This document shows, piece by piece, positions 7,466-15,720 of a stretch of 64,000 bases of DNA. The translations under genes were made by a program, and so were the position numbers. Origin of the DNA: Devosia sp. (GTDB lineage: Bacteria; Pseudomonadota; Alphaproteobacteria; Rhizobiales; Devosiaceae); contig CP051235.1 in the NCBI GenBank assembly GCA_017794705.1, positions 683,010 through 747,009 on the forward strand, written 5' to 3'. How positions within the stretch are numbered: position 1 is the first letter of the stretch; each line of letters opens with the position of its first letter. Below the pieces are notes generated by a model. It was not told where the DNA came from. It worked only from the letters and a program-made list of their open reading frames with translations, and did not search any database.

Positions 7466-9430
7466 TCAGCCTTTGACCGCCCCCACGGTCAGGCCGCTGG
7501 CCAGGAACCTCTGGGCGTAGATGTAGAGCACCGCCACCGGTATCGCGGTGAGCAGTGAAGCCGCCATCAGTTCGCCCCACGGCAGGATATCGCCGACCAC
7601 CATCGACAGCAGGCCGATGGGCAGGGTGCGCAGCGACTCTGAGGTGATGAACACGAAGGCGAACAGGAATTCGTTCCACGCGTTGGTGAAGGCGAACAGG
7701 GTCACCGCCAGCACGGCCGGCGCCGCCAGGGGCAGCACGATGCGCATGAACACGTAGAGCCTGCTGGCGCCGTCGATCATCGCGGCTTCATCGAGTTCCA
7801 CCGGAATGGACCTGAAATACCCGAGCATCACCCAGGTCGCAAACGGCAACAGGAAGGTCGGATAGGTGATCATCAAGGCACCATATGTGTTGATGATCCC
7901 AAGGTTGGTCAGGGTTTGGTAGAGCGGAATGAACAGCAGGGTTGCCGGCAGCAGGTACGTGATCAGCAGGAACGTGGTCAAAAGACCGGCCCCTGTGAAC
8001 TTGAGGCGGGAAAGCGCGTATGCCGCGAGGGCCGCCATGGAAACCGACACAATGGTGCTGACCGTTGCCACGAAGACCGAATTGAACAGCCACCAAAGGA
8101 AGGGCGTGTCGCCAATCAACGAGGTGTACTGGTTCATCGTCGGAGGCGTCGGCCAGAAAATGTCTCTGCGCTCGGAGATCTGCGGGGTGGTTTTGAACGA
8201 GGTAATCACCACCCAATAGAACGGGAAGAGCACGAAAATCATGAACGGGAACAAAACGAGCATTCGCCCGATCAGACTCATGCGTTCCCTGCCCTTCATG
8301 CTGAGAGAGCGTTTTTGACCCGTGGCACCGGCAGCAATCGCCCCGATCGCCTTGCCAATTCCGCGAATGAGAAAATCAACGGCGTGAATGGGCAGGAACA
8401 GGACGTCGAGAATGAAGGACCAGGTTTTTTCCAGGATCCGCCACCCGCCATCAAACACGTTTGGCTTGCGGTTGGCCTGACTGGACTTGTCGTCCTGACG
8501 CATGAATCTGGCAAGCAGCCAGATCAGGATGGCCATGAGCGGCGCCACGCTGAAGGCGATGGCAATACCCGGGCCGTACTGAAGCGAGCCGATGGCCTTT
8601 TCGTATGCCAGGATCGAATAAAGCTTGGTTGCGCCCGACGGGCCGCCGCCGGTCATCAGGAAGATCAGGCCAAACTGGTTGAAGGTCGAAATGAACGACA
8701 GCAGCAGCGTCACAATGATCACGTAGCGCATGCCGGGCAGTGTCACGTGCCGGAAGCGTTGCACCGCGTTGGCGCCGTCCACTTCGGCGGCCTCGAGCTG
8801 TTCCTTGTCGATCGCCTTGAGGCCGGACAAGAGCAACAGGACATAGAAGGGAATGCCCTTCCACACGTTCACCGCGATCACGCTGGGCATGGCCAATTGC
8901 GGATCAGACAGCCATCCGAGCGGCCTATTGATAATGCCGAGACCCAGAAGGATCGGGTTCAGGCCGCCGAAGATGGGGTCAAAGATGGATTTCCATGCCA
9001 GGGCGGTCACGATCTCGGGCACGATCCACGGCAGCAGCATGATGCCGGAGATCAGGTTCCTGTACGGAATGTTGGAGTTGAGGATCATTGCGATCGTCAG
9101 GCCGGTCGCGAACTTGATCGACAGCGACCAGAAGGTGAACGACAACGTGTTCTGGATCGAAAGGATGTAATCCGAACTGGTCAGCAGCCGCTGGTAATTG
9201 CGGAAGCCGACGTCCACCGTCTGTCCAGTCAGAAAATTCAGGGATGTCGTGCTGAGGAAAATGGCGTTGATGAAGGGCCAGGCAATCAGGCCCAGCATGA
9301 TCAGCACCATGGGCAGGACAAAGGGAAAAGCGACTTTCCAGTCGCGGCCGAAGAGGTTTTGCAGTCGCCGCGCCGTGGTTACGGGCCGGGGTTGGTAGTC
9401 CGTGTCACTCACCAGTGCCTGGTTTGCCAT
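7466..9430 (-). CDS. CUT1 sugar ABC transporter, two permease subunits fused in one protein
   Basis: 654 residues, twice the usual permease length. Residues 1 to about 320 are a UgpA/MalF-like permease with the EAA loop LEAAEVDGANAVQRFRHVTL. About 385 to 654 are a UgpE/MalG-like permease with its own EAA loop ELDEAAMIDGASRLYVFMRI and a C-terminal PVAVLYIYAQRFLASGLTVG that is typical of UgpE ends. Between them lies a linker with extra hydrophobic stretches. The frame is continuous, with no stop or frameshift at the junction. It is downstream of the binding protein (9629-11026) and divergent from the ATPase (11412), which completes the importer. Confidence 0.95.
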   Translation of the reverse strand: MANQALVSDTDYQPRPVTTARRLQNLFGRDWKVAFPFVLPMVLIMLGLIAWPFINAIFLSTTSLNFLTGQTVDVGFRNYQRLLTSSDYILSIQNTLSFTFWSLSIKFATGLTIAMILNSNIPYRNLISGIMLLPWIVPEIVTALAWKSIFDPIFGGLNPILLGLGIINRPLGWLSDPQLAMPSVIAVNVWKGIPFYVLLLLSGLKAIDKEQLEAAEVDGANAVQRFRHVTLPGMRYVIIVTLLLSFISTFNQFGLIFLMTGGGPSGATKLYSILAYEKAIGSLQYGPGIAIAFSVAPLMAILIWLLARFMRQDDKSSQANRKPNVFDGGWRILEKTWSFILDVLFLPIHAVDFLIRGIGKAIGAIAAGATGQKRSLSMKGRERMSLIGRMLVLFPFMIFVLFPFYWVVITSFKTTPQISERRDIFWPTPPTMNQYTSLIGDTPFLWWLFNSVFVATVSTIVSVSMAALAAYALSRLKFTGAGLLTTFLLITYLLPATLLFIPLYQTLTNLGIINTYGALMITYPTFLLPFATWVMLGYFRSIPVELDEAAMIDGASRLYVFMRIVLPLAAPAVLAVTLFAFTNAWNEFLFAFVFITSESLRTLPIGLLSMVVGDILPWGELMAASLLTAIPVAVLYIYAQRFLASGLTVGAVKG

Positions 9431-9587
9431 GATCTCTCTCTTTCAAGATCAACGTGCTGCGATTTCTGAACGCTGTTCCGGCGGGCTCGTTAGAGACCAA
9501 ATCGTCCGGCACCCCTCCCCCGGAGCGCCGATATTACGCCAAAACTACCGAAATTGCATGCCGCGGATAAATCTTCACCGTGATGAT

Positions 9588-9612
9588 GGAGGGCGGCCGA
9601 GGGCCGCCCTCC
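9588..9612 (-). terminator. Intercistronic hairpin between CUT1 binding protein and fused permease
   Basis: GGAGGGCGGCC and GGCCGCCCTCC form a perfect 11-bp stem with a GAG loop, just after the binding-protein stop. No T-run follows on the minus strand. Such hairpins commonly lower expression of membrane subunits relative to the binding protein. Confidence 0.6.
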
Positions 9613-9628
9613 GGATTTTATGCGGGCA

Positions 9629-11026
9629 TCAGCCCTGCATGATGCCGCCTTCTTCGAAGATGTCGACAATCTTCTGGTGGGCATCTGCCACGGCATCGCC
9701 CGGCGACATGCGGCCGGCGATCATGTTGCCGACGGCCTGTTCCAGCACACCTTGCGCACGGATGGCGTCGATGGCGGCGTTGGGCTGTGCGGGCCAGGAC
9801 TGGCCGATGAAGGGCTCCGGCACGCTGCACTGCTCGTAGATGATCGCGAAGTTCGGATCAGCAGCAATCAGCTCGTCGGTCCACAGGTTCTCGTAGGCCG
9901 GCATGAACAGACCACCGGCAACAGACGACATGCGGTTGAAGTTGGCCGGATTCAGCAGTTCGAGAGCCAGATCCTTGGCCAGATCAAGGTTCGGAGCGCC
10001 CTTGAAGATGGTCAGCCAGCCACCGGTCACGCCACCGTCACGGCTGTCGCCGTTCAGGGCACGGGCCGCAGGCAGCAGCTTGGTGTGCGGGAACACCGGG
10101 TTGTTGTCGCGCTTGGCCGCCGCGTAGACGGAGAAGGCGTTGTGGGTGTACCCGATCGAACCGGCGAGGTAGGCCTCGTTGTTCGAAATGTCGCCCCAGC
10201 TTTCGATGCCCGGCGGCAGAGCGGGACCGAACCGGCCATTACGGTCATAGGTCTCGGCCAGCCATTCAAAGGCAGCACGTGTTTCCGGCGTGTCGAAGTT
10301 GACCTGCATGCCCGAGGCATCTGTAAATCCGCCGCCATAGGCCTGCACGAGGCTGATCAGCCAGCCAAAACCGTCACCCGACTGGTTCGGGGTCAGGCCC
10401 CAGCCCCAGAATTCATTGTCGGGGTCGGACATGGCCAGTGCGGCTTCACGGCGCGATTCATAGTCAACCAGGCTGGCCGGATCGACACCGATTTCGTCCA
10501 GCTTGTCGCCACGGATGAAATAACCGGTCGAGTTCGCAATGAACGGAATGGCACGCCAGGCGCCGTTGATCTTGCCGTTGGCTTCGGCGTTGATGCCGGT
10601 CAGGATGTTGCCGTAGCGGCTGACGGCTTCGTCAACCACGTCGGACACGTCCTCGACCAGATCAAGCAGCGCCATCTGCGAGATGGACACGTTCGATGTA
10701 TAGGCGATGTCGGGCGGGTTTCCGGCAGCCACTGCAGCCGTCATCTTGCCCATGAAGTCACCGAAAGATTCCGGGTTCGTGGTCGAAATGTCGAGTTCTG
10801 CACCGTTCGCCGAGGCGAAGTCGGACACGACATTGCGGAAGATGGTCTGCGCTTCCTCGAAATATTCCGTGCGATGAATAACGGTGAGCTTGCCGGCCGC
10901 ACCTTCAGGCAGATCCATCTCGTCCTGTGCCAGCGACGGAGCAGCGGCACTTGCCGCGAGCAGACCGGCACCAGAGGCGGCGGTGGATTGCAGCAGCTTC
11001 CTGCGGCTAATCTTGTTGTCAGTCAT
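9629..11026 (-). CDS. CUT1 sugar-binding protein (family 1), Tat-exported
   Basis: 465 residues. The N-terminus has a twin-arginine signal (SRRKLLQ at about residues 8-14) followed by a hydrophobic Ala-rich run and a likely cleavage after PSLAQ. The body has family 1 extracellular solute-binding features, such as GKMTAAVAAGNPPDIAYT-like text (MTAAVAAGNPPDIAYTSN), AYGGGFTDASG and GGWLTIFKGAPN. It is first in the operon with the fused permease. It binds a sugar or oligosaccharide in the periplasm; ligand not assignable. Confidence 0.94.
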   Translation of the reverse strand: MTDNKISRRKLLQSTAASGAGLLAASAAAPSLAQDEMDLPEGAAGKLTVIHRTEYFEEAQTIFRNVVSDFASANGAELDISTTNPESFGDFMGKMTAAVAAGNPPDIAYTSNVSISQMALLDLVEDVSDVVDEAVSRYGNILTGINAEANGKINGAWRAIPFIANSTGYFIRGDKLDEIGVDPASLVDYESRREAALAMSDPDNEFWGWGLTPNQSGDGFGWLISLVQAYGGGFTDASGMQVNFDTPETRAAFEWLAETYDRNGRFGPALPPGIESWGDISNNEAYLAGSIGYTHNAFSVYAAAKRDNNPVFPHTKLLPAARALNGDSRDGGVTGGWLTIFKGAPNLDLAKDLALELLNPANFNRMSSVAGGLFMPAYENLWTDELIAADPNFAIIYEQCSVPEPFIGQSWPAQPNAAIDAIRAQGVLEQAVGNMIAGRMSPGDAVADAHQKIVDIFEEGGIMQG

Positions 11027-11148
11027 AACTGTTTTTCCTCCCAGTCATACAAATCGTGGAAACTGCCAACGACCCTCACCGCCGCAGTCCCGCGGACACC
11101 ACTTTTGCCTTTCGGCGGGCCTTCCGCAAGAGGAGTAAACCACAAGGC

Positions 11149-11162
11149 TGCTAGCGCTGTCA
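11149..11162. promoter_or_regulatory. LacI-family operator-like palindrome in CUT1 divergent promoter
   Basis: TGCTAGCGCTGTCA fits TGNNANCGNTNNCA and differs from the site at 3801-3814 by one base. It lies 122 bp upstream of the CUT1 binding-protein start and 250 bp upstream of the ATPase start. The 385-bp gap 11027-11411 holds no gene, only this site, the site at 11222-11256 and a small inverted repeat CAATC/GATTG at 11370-11384 close to the ATPase start. Confidence 0.5.
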
Positions 11163-11221
11163 TCCACAAAATTCGTGGTTTTCCCGGATCGTTGGGACCG
11201 ACGCCATACTTGCCCTGCCCG

Positions 11222-11256
11222 CTAATATTATCGTTAATCTACCCTGATCCGGGTAG
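11222..11256. promoter_or_regulatory. AT-rich word plus CTACCC/GGGTAG inverted repeat
   Basis: CTAATATTATCG (11222-11233) is followed by CTACCC (11239-11244) and GGGTAG (11251-11256), a perfect 6-bp inverted repeat spaced by 6. The same succession is seen at 3821-3864 with a 9-bp spacer. Position between divergent CUT1 operons suggests a regulator site. Confidence 0.42.
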
Positions 11257-11411
11257 AAACCGGGTCACATGCAGCATGATGCTGGATGATCGCTGTGAAT
11301 ATCAGGGGTCCGGGTACAAAAAAAACTTGCGCTTTTCAGCAGTTGCCAGACGCGGGCCGGTTGTCTACACAATCAATTAGATTGCGCAAACATGTCCTGG
11401 GGAGGAACAGC

Positions 11412-12515
11412 GTGGCGGGGCTAAAGCTCAGAAAAATCGACAAGAATTTTGGCATGGTCCAGGTGATCAAGGGCTTGGACCTTGATGTCGAACATGGCGA
11501 GTTCGTCGTGTTTGTCGGTCCGTCGGGCTGTGGAAAGTCCACGTTGCTGCGCATGATCGCCGGGCTCGAGGAGATCACCGGCGGTGAGCTCTACATTGGA
11601 GACGAGTACTGCAACGAGATTGCCCCGCGCGACCGCGGCATTGCCATGGTGTTCCAGTCCTACGCGCTTTATCCGCACATGAGCGTTTATGACAATGTCG
11701 GTTTCGCCCTGAAGATGGCCGGCGTGACCGGCAAGGAGCGGGATGCCAAGATCCGCGATGCCGCGAGAATCCTGCAGATGGAAGAACTGCTGGAGCGCAA
11801 GCCGGCCCAGCTATCGGGTGGCCAGCGTCAGCGCGTCGCCATCGGCCGCGCCATTGTGCGTGACCCGAAGGTGTTTCTTTTTGACGAGCCCCTTTCCAAC
11901 CTCGACGCCGCTCTGCGCGTCGACATGCGCATGGAGATTGCCAAGCTTCACAATGAGCTTGATGCGACGATGATCTATGTGACGCATGACCAGGTCGAGG
12001 CCATGACTTTGGCCGACAAGATCGTGGTGCTGGATCATGGCGTCGTGCAGCAGGTCGGTGCGCCGCTCGAACTCTATCATACGCCGGCCAACCTGTTCGT
12101 TGCGGGCTTCATTGGTGCGCCGAAGATGAACCTGCTGCCGGTCAAGGTCAGTGCCGTGGACGCCAAGTCGATCACTGTCGCCTCGGATGACATCAACGAC
12201 ATGAAGATGGATTCAACCGGCCACGACGTGAAGGTTGGGGATGAGCTGATCTTGGGCATCCGCCCGCAGTATCTGCGGCTGGCCAAGGGCAAGGGCACGA
12301 CCACGGGCAAGGTGCAGATCGTGGAAAACCTCGGCAGCGAAACCGTCATCAACGTCAAGCTGCCCTCCGACACCACGTTGATCGCCACGGTTCAGGGCGA
12401 TGCCACGGCCACCTTCGAGCAGGATCTCAGCCTCGATTTCCTCGCCGATCAGGCGCACCTGTTTCTGCCGTCCGGCCCCGCTGTCCGCATCGGCAAGCCG
12501 CCGGTCTACGACTGA
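11412..12515 (+). CDS. CUT1 sugar ABC transporter ATP-binding protein (UgpC/MalK-like)
   Basis: 367 residues from a GTG at 11412 preceded by GGGGAGGAAC; longer upstream frames lack a ribosome site and would extend past the normal MalK/UgpC start. Walker A GPSGCGKST, Q-loop VFQSYALYPHMSVYDNV, signature LSGGQRQRVAIGRA and Walker B VFLFDEPLSNLDA are all intact, and a TOBE-type C-terminal domain follows (LGIRPQYL). Cytoplasmic. It is transcribed divergently from the binding protein and fused permease that it presumably energises. Confidence 0.95.
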   Translation: MAGLKLRKIDKNFGMVQVIKGLDLDVEHGEFVVFVGPSGCGKSTLLRMIAGLEEITGGELYIGDEYCNEIAPRDRGIAMVFQSYALYPHMSVYDNVGFALKMAGVTGKERDAKIRDAARILQMEELLERKPAQLSGGQRQRVAIGRAIVRDPKVFLFDEPLSNLDAALRVDMRMEIAKLHNELDATMIYVTHDQVEAMTLADKIVVLDHGVVQQVGAPLELYHTPANLFVAGFIGAPKMNLLPVKVSAVDAKSITVASDDINDMKMDSTGHDVKVGDELILGIRPQYLRLAKGKGTTTGKVQIVENLGSETVINVKLPSDTTLIATVQGDATATFEQDLSLDFLADQAHLFLPSGPAVRIGKPPVYD

Positions 12516-12540
12516 TAAGGTTCACCTCGGTCTAACAAAA

Positions 12541-12575
12541 AGGGTTGCCGGAGCGAACTTCGGCAACCCTTTCTT
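12541..12575. terminator. Bidirectional terminator between convergent genes
   Basis: AGGGTTGCCG and CGGCAACCCT pair around a 10-nt loop; the plus side runs into TTTCTTTTTG and the minus side into a run of T (AAAAA on the plus strand just before 12541). It serves both the ATPase gene (ends 12515) and the dehydratase gene (ends 12596). Confidence 0.85.
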
Positions 12576-12595
12576 TTTGTTCCAATTTCCAGGGA

Positions 12596-13753
12596 CTATT
12601 CGAACCAGGTCGTGCCGGGATACTGGTGCGCCTTGGCTACTTCCTCGTCGAGCTCGATGCCAATTCCCGGCGCGTCGGACATTTCGATATAGCCATCCTT
12701 GATGATGTCGCGCTTTTCCTTGATCACGGTCGACCACCAGTCGCGCTCGGTCCAGTGGAATTCGAGGATCAGGAAGTTTGGAATGGACGCGCACACATGC
12801 GCCGACGCCATGGTGCCGATCGGCGAGGACACATTGTGCGGCGCAAACGGCATCGAATAGATTTCGGCCATGTTGGCGATCTTGCGGCATTCGGAAAGCC
12901 CGCCGCACTTGGGAATGTCGGGCATGATGATATCGACAGCATGCTTTTCGATAAGATCGCGGAAACCGTGCCGCAGATAAAGGTTCTCACCGGCGCAGAT
13001 CGGTGTTGAGGTGGCCGCGGTGATTTCGCGCATCGTGTCGATATTTTCCGGCGGGATCGGTTCTTCCAGCCACATCAGTTTCAGATGTTCGAGATCACGC
13101 GCCAGCCGGATCGCGGAGTGCTTGTCCAGCCGCGTGTGCAGGTCACAGGCCACCTCGACTTCCGGGCCCGCGAGGTCCACCACCATTTCCGCCAGCTTGA
13201 CCATGCGGTCATGCTCCCAGCGGTTCGGGGTCATGTTGAACCGGTCCTTCACGTAGTGCTCGGTCTCCGCCCCGATATGCCCGTAGGCGAAGATGTCGAG
13301 GTCGATCTTCAGCGCGGTGAATCCGCGTTCCAGCACGCCATCCACGACCCGCTTGGTTTCGTCAAAATCAAGTCCCGGCGAGACTTCACAGTCGGCATAG
13401 ACGCGAATCTTGTCGCGGAACTTGCCCCCCATCAATTCATAGACCGGCACGCCCAGCGCCTTGCCCTTCAGGTCCCAAAGCGCAATTTCGATTCCCGTCA
13501 GTGCGGTGATCAGCGCTCCGGCAAAACCGCCCTGGAATACGTGACCTCTCCGCAGGTCCTCGAACAGCGCATCGATGGCAAACGGGTCTTTGCCGACCAG
13601 CCGTGGCTCCAGGTAGTTGATCAGCGCGATCGCTTCATATTCGCCATGCACGCACTCGCCGATCCCGGTCACGCCGGCGTCCGTTTCGATCTTCACCCAC
13701 AGGCTCATGCAGTGGCCCTTTGTGGCAGCGGTCTTGACCGAGGTGATCTTCAT
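12596..13753 (-). CDS. Mandelate racemase / muconate lactonizing family protein (galactonate-dehydratase-like)
   Basis: 385 residues from ATG at 13753, with GGGAGG upstream; an in-frame extension to 13783 begins before that ribosome site and is rejected. Metal ligands sit in VACDLHTRL (Asp), WLEEPI (Glu) and CAGENL (Glu). The Lys-x-Asp motif ALKIDLD and the His in APHNVSSPIGT resemble D-galactonate/gluconate-type dehydratases. Expected reaction is dehydration of an aldonic acid to a 2-keto-3-deoxy acid. It is divergent from an SDR gene at 13937. The second enolase-superfamily protein here (5114) is only distantly similar. Confidence 0.92.
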   Translation of the reverse strand: MKITSVKTAATKGHCMSLWVKIETDAGVTGIGECVHGEYEAIALINYLEPRLVGKDPFAIDALFEDLRRGHVFQGGFAGALITALTGIEIALWDLKGKALGVPVYELMGGKFRDKIRVYADCEVSPGLDFDETKRVVDGVLERGFTALKIDLDIFAYGHIGAETEHYVKDRFNMTPNRWEHDRMVKLAEMVVDLAGPEVEVACDLHTRLDKHSAIRLARDLEHLKLMWLEEPIPPENIDTMREITAATSTPICAGENLYLRHGFRDLIEKHAVDIIMPDIPKCGGLSECRKIANMAEIYSMPFAPHNVSSPIGTMASAHVCASIPNFLILEFHWTERDWWSTVIKEKRDIIKDGYIEMSDAPGIGIELDEEVAKAHQYPGTTWFE

Positions 13754-13804
13754 GTTGCGTGTGCCTCCCTGCGCTGCAAACATCCCGGAAAGCGCCTCCG
13801 GGTA

Positions 13805-13834
13805 CTAACATGTTAGCGCACACATGTGTTAACG
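13805..13834. promoter_or_regulatory. Tandem palindromes in divergent dehydratase/SDR promoter
   Basis: CTAACATGTTAG (13805-13816) is a perfect 12-bp palindrome, followed by ACACATGTGT (13820-13829), a perfect 10-bp palindrome, and GTTAACG. The pair lies between the minus-strand dehydratase start (13753) and the plus-strand SDR start (13937), a typical operator position. The arms (CTAA/TTAG) resemble the sites at 19694 and 22933. Confidence 0.5.
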
Positions 13835-13936
13835 TCGAGACAGAGGGGGCTTCAAAATTGCCCATGAATGCCGGAATGTTAGCTCCCCTGATCAATGATT
13901 GCGGACAACAAGGCCGCACGAGAAAGAGCCGAAAGA

Positions 13937-14725
13937 ATGCTGATTGACCTCAAGGATCGAGTCGCCATTGTCACCGGCGCCGGCCGCGGCATTGGCCGCG
14001 CCATAGCCCGCAAGCTGGCCAATGAAGGCGCCACAACCTTGGTCGCCGATTTCCAGCAGGAACTGCTCGATGACGTGGCGGCCGAATGGGCGGCGAATGG
14101 ATGGCGCGGTGCCCAGATTCAAGGCGATGTGCGGCGCAGCGAAGACTGCAAGGCGGTTGCGGAACTGGCCGAACGACAGTTCGGACGGATCGACATCCTG
14201 GTCAATAATGCCGGTGTGGCCGGCGGCGCCCGGGTTGAGGAAATGGCCGAAGCGGCATGGGACGCCAATATGGACGTCAATCTGAAGGGCACCTTCCTGA
14301 TGAGCCAGGCCGTCATCCCCTCGATGAAGAGCCAGAACAGCGGCCGGATTCTCAACGCCGCTTCCTTTGCCGCAATTGTCCCCAGCATTGGTGGGGCGGC
14401 CTATGCTGCCTCAAAGGCCGGCGTCGAGAGTTTCACCCGTGTCCTGGCCGGCGAGTTGGGGCCGCACAACATCACCGTCAACTGCTACGCGCCGGGCATG
14501 ATCCCGACAGAAATGAACCACTTTGCCGAGCGCGATGCGGAAACTCAGGACATGCTGCTTGATACGCTCAGCCTCCGCCGCTGGGGTGACCCGGAAGACG
14601 TGGCCAATCTCATCTGTTTCCTCGCCTCGGATCATGCCGGCTACATCACCGGTGCCATGATCGACATCTCCGGCGGCAAGTTCGCAACGCAACAGCCCTG
14701 GGCGGCCTATCGCAGCAAGCGCTAG
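13937..14725 (+). CDS. SDR-family NAD(P)-dependent oxidoreductase
   Basis: 262 residues from ATG at 13937, preceded by an AG-rich but weak ribosome site; an earlier ATG at 13895 lacks one. Classical SDR motifs: TGAGRGIG (cofactor), NNAGVAGG, and the catalytic Ser and Tyr-x3-Lys (NAASFAAI and YAASK). It probably oxidises a sugar, sugar acid or polyol in the same pathway as the divergent dehydratase. Substrate cannot be assigned. Confidence 0.9.
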   Translation: MLIDLKDRVAIVTGAGRGIGRAIARKLANEGATTLVADFQQELLDDVAAEWAANGWRGAQIQGDVRRSEDCKAVAELAERQFGRIDILVNNAGVAGGARVEEMAEAAWDANMDVNLKGTFLMSQAVIPSMKSQNSGRILNAASFAAIVPSIGGAAYAASKAGVESFTRVLAGELGPHNITVNCYAPGMIPTEMNHFAERDAETQDMLLDTLSLRRWGDPEDVANLICFLASDHAGYITGAMIDISGGKFATQQPWAAYRSKR

Positions 14726-14797
14726 TCCGGTTTGCGCGGCAGGCAAGACGGTCTACATTGGCTGCATCTGACTTGTCTCAAGGGGCGGGACTTTTTC

Positions 14798-15589
14798 ATG
14801 AACATCACGGGCGCAGTTCGCCGCTACGGATTTTGGGGGGCGATGCGGCGAGTGCCCGGCAGTCTCAGGCGCAGACTGGGCCGCCGGCGTGATCTGCTGT
14901 TGGGCCGGGTGCCCGTCAAGACGGCTTATGGTGTGCGCCTATTTTCCAACTGGGGCGATACGACCTTCGAAATGTGTGTCGAAGGCAGTTTTGGCCCGTT
15001 CCTGGCCGACCTGCTGCGCCGCTACGAAAGGCGTTTCGTCTTTCTCGACGTGGGCGCCAATCAGGGCCTCTACTCGCTCATCGCTGCTGAGAACCCGCAA
15101 TGCGCGCACGTCTATGCGTTCGAACCCGTTCTCCCCACGTTCGATCTGCTTGAGCGCAATATCAGGCTCAACAAAATGGCGGCACGCATCACGCCCCTGC
15201 CCTTTGGCGTTTCCGACAGCGACGGCACGAGCCAGATTGCCGTTCCCCGGACTCACAGCGGCGCCGCTTCCATCCACCACGTGCCGGAAGACAGCACGCC
15301 ACTCAACATTCAACTCAAGACAGCGCCGTCGTTTGCCGACACCATCCAGCCCGACGATCTGCCCCTCTTGGTCAAAATCGACGTCGAGGGCCACGAGCCC
15401 GAGGTGCTCTCGCAACTGATGGACTCCACGCTCGCTCCTCGCCTCGACACGTTGTTTTACGAAGTCGACGAGGACTGGGTCGATCCACAGCGCTTGCGCG
15501 ATATCCTTGGCGAACAGACCTTCAGTTTCAGCAAGGTTGGCGAAAGTCCCCATTTCGACATGCTCGCCGTCCGCAAGAACCGCGCCTGA
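14798..15589 (+). CDS. FkbM-family methyltransferase
   Basis: 263 residues; ATG at 14798 follows AAGGGGCGGG. The SAM-binding motif FLDVGANQGLYS at about residues 86-97, then YAFEPVLPTFDLLERN and VKIDVEGHEPEVL, are hallmarks of FkbM methyltransferases, which O-methylate sugars, polysaccharides or antibiotics. It begins 72 bp after the SDR gene, so co-transcription is possible. It is an odd member of a catabolic island and may act on a surface glycan. The short gap 15590-15720 to the convergent SDR holds nothing evident. Confidence 0.85.
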   Translation: MNITGAVRRYGFWGAMRRVPGSLRRRLGRRRDLLLGRVPVKTAYGVRLFSNWGDTTFEMCVEGSFGPFLADLLRRYERRFVFLDVGANQGLYSLIAAENPQCAHVYAFEPVLPTFDLLERNIRLNKMAARITPLPFGVSDSDGTSQIAVPRTHSGAASIHHVPEDSTPLNIQLKTAPSFADTIQPDDLPLLVKIDVEGHEPEVLSQLMDSTLAPRLDTLFYEVDEDWVDPQRLRDILGEQTFSFSKVGESPHFDMLAVRKNRA

Positions 15590-15720
15590 GGCCCTTCTAC
15601 TCCGCCTGACTTTTCGCCCACGGGACAAGCCCGAGTATTACGCGGAAGCGAGGGCCAATGCGGTGCCCTTTGAGCGCCAGCAAAAAACAGGACAGTTATG
15701 GATCGCGCAGCCCGAAAAGC

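Noticed and set aside
9620..11380. 586-codon plus-strand frame opposite the CUT1 binding protein
   Set aside because: Shadow of a Tat-exported binding protein; no family features.
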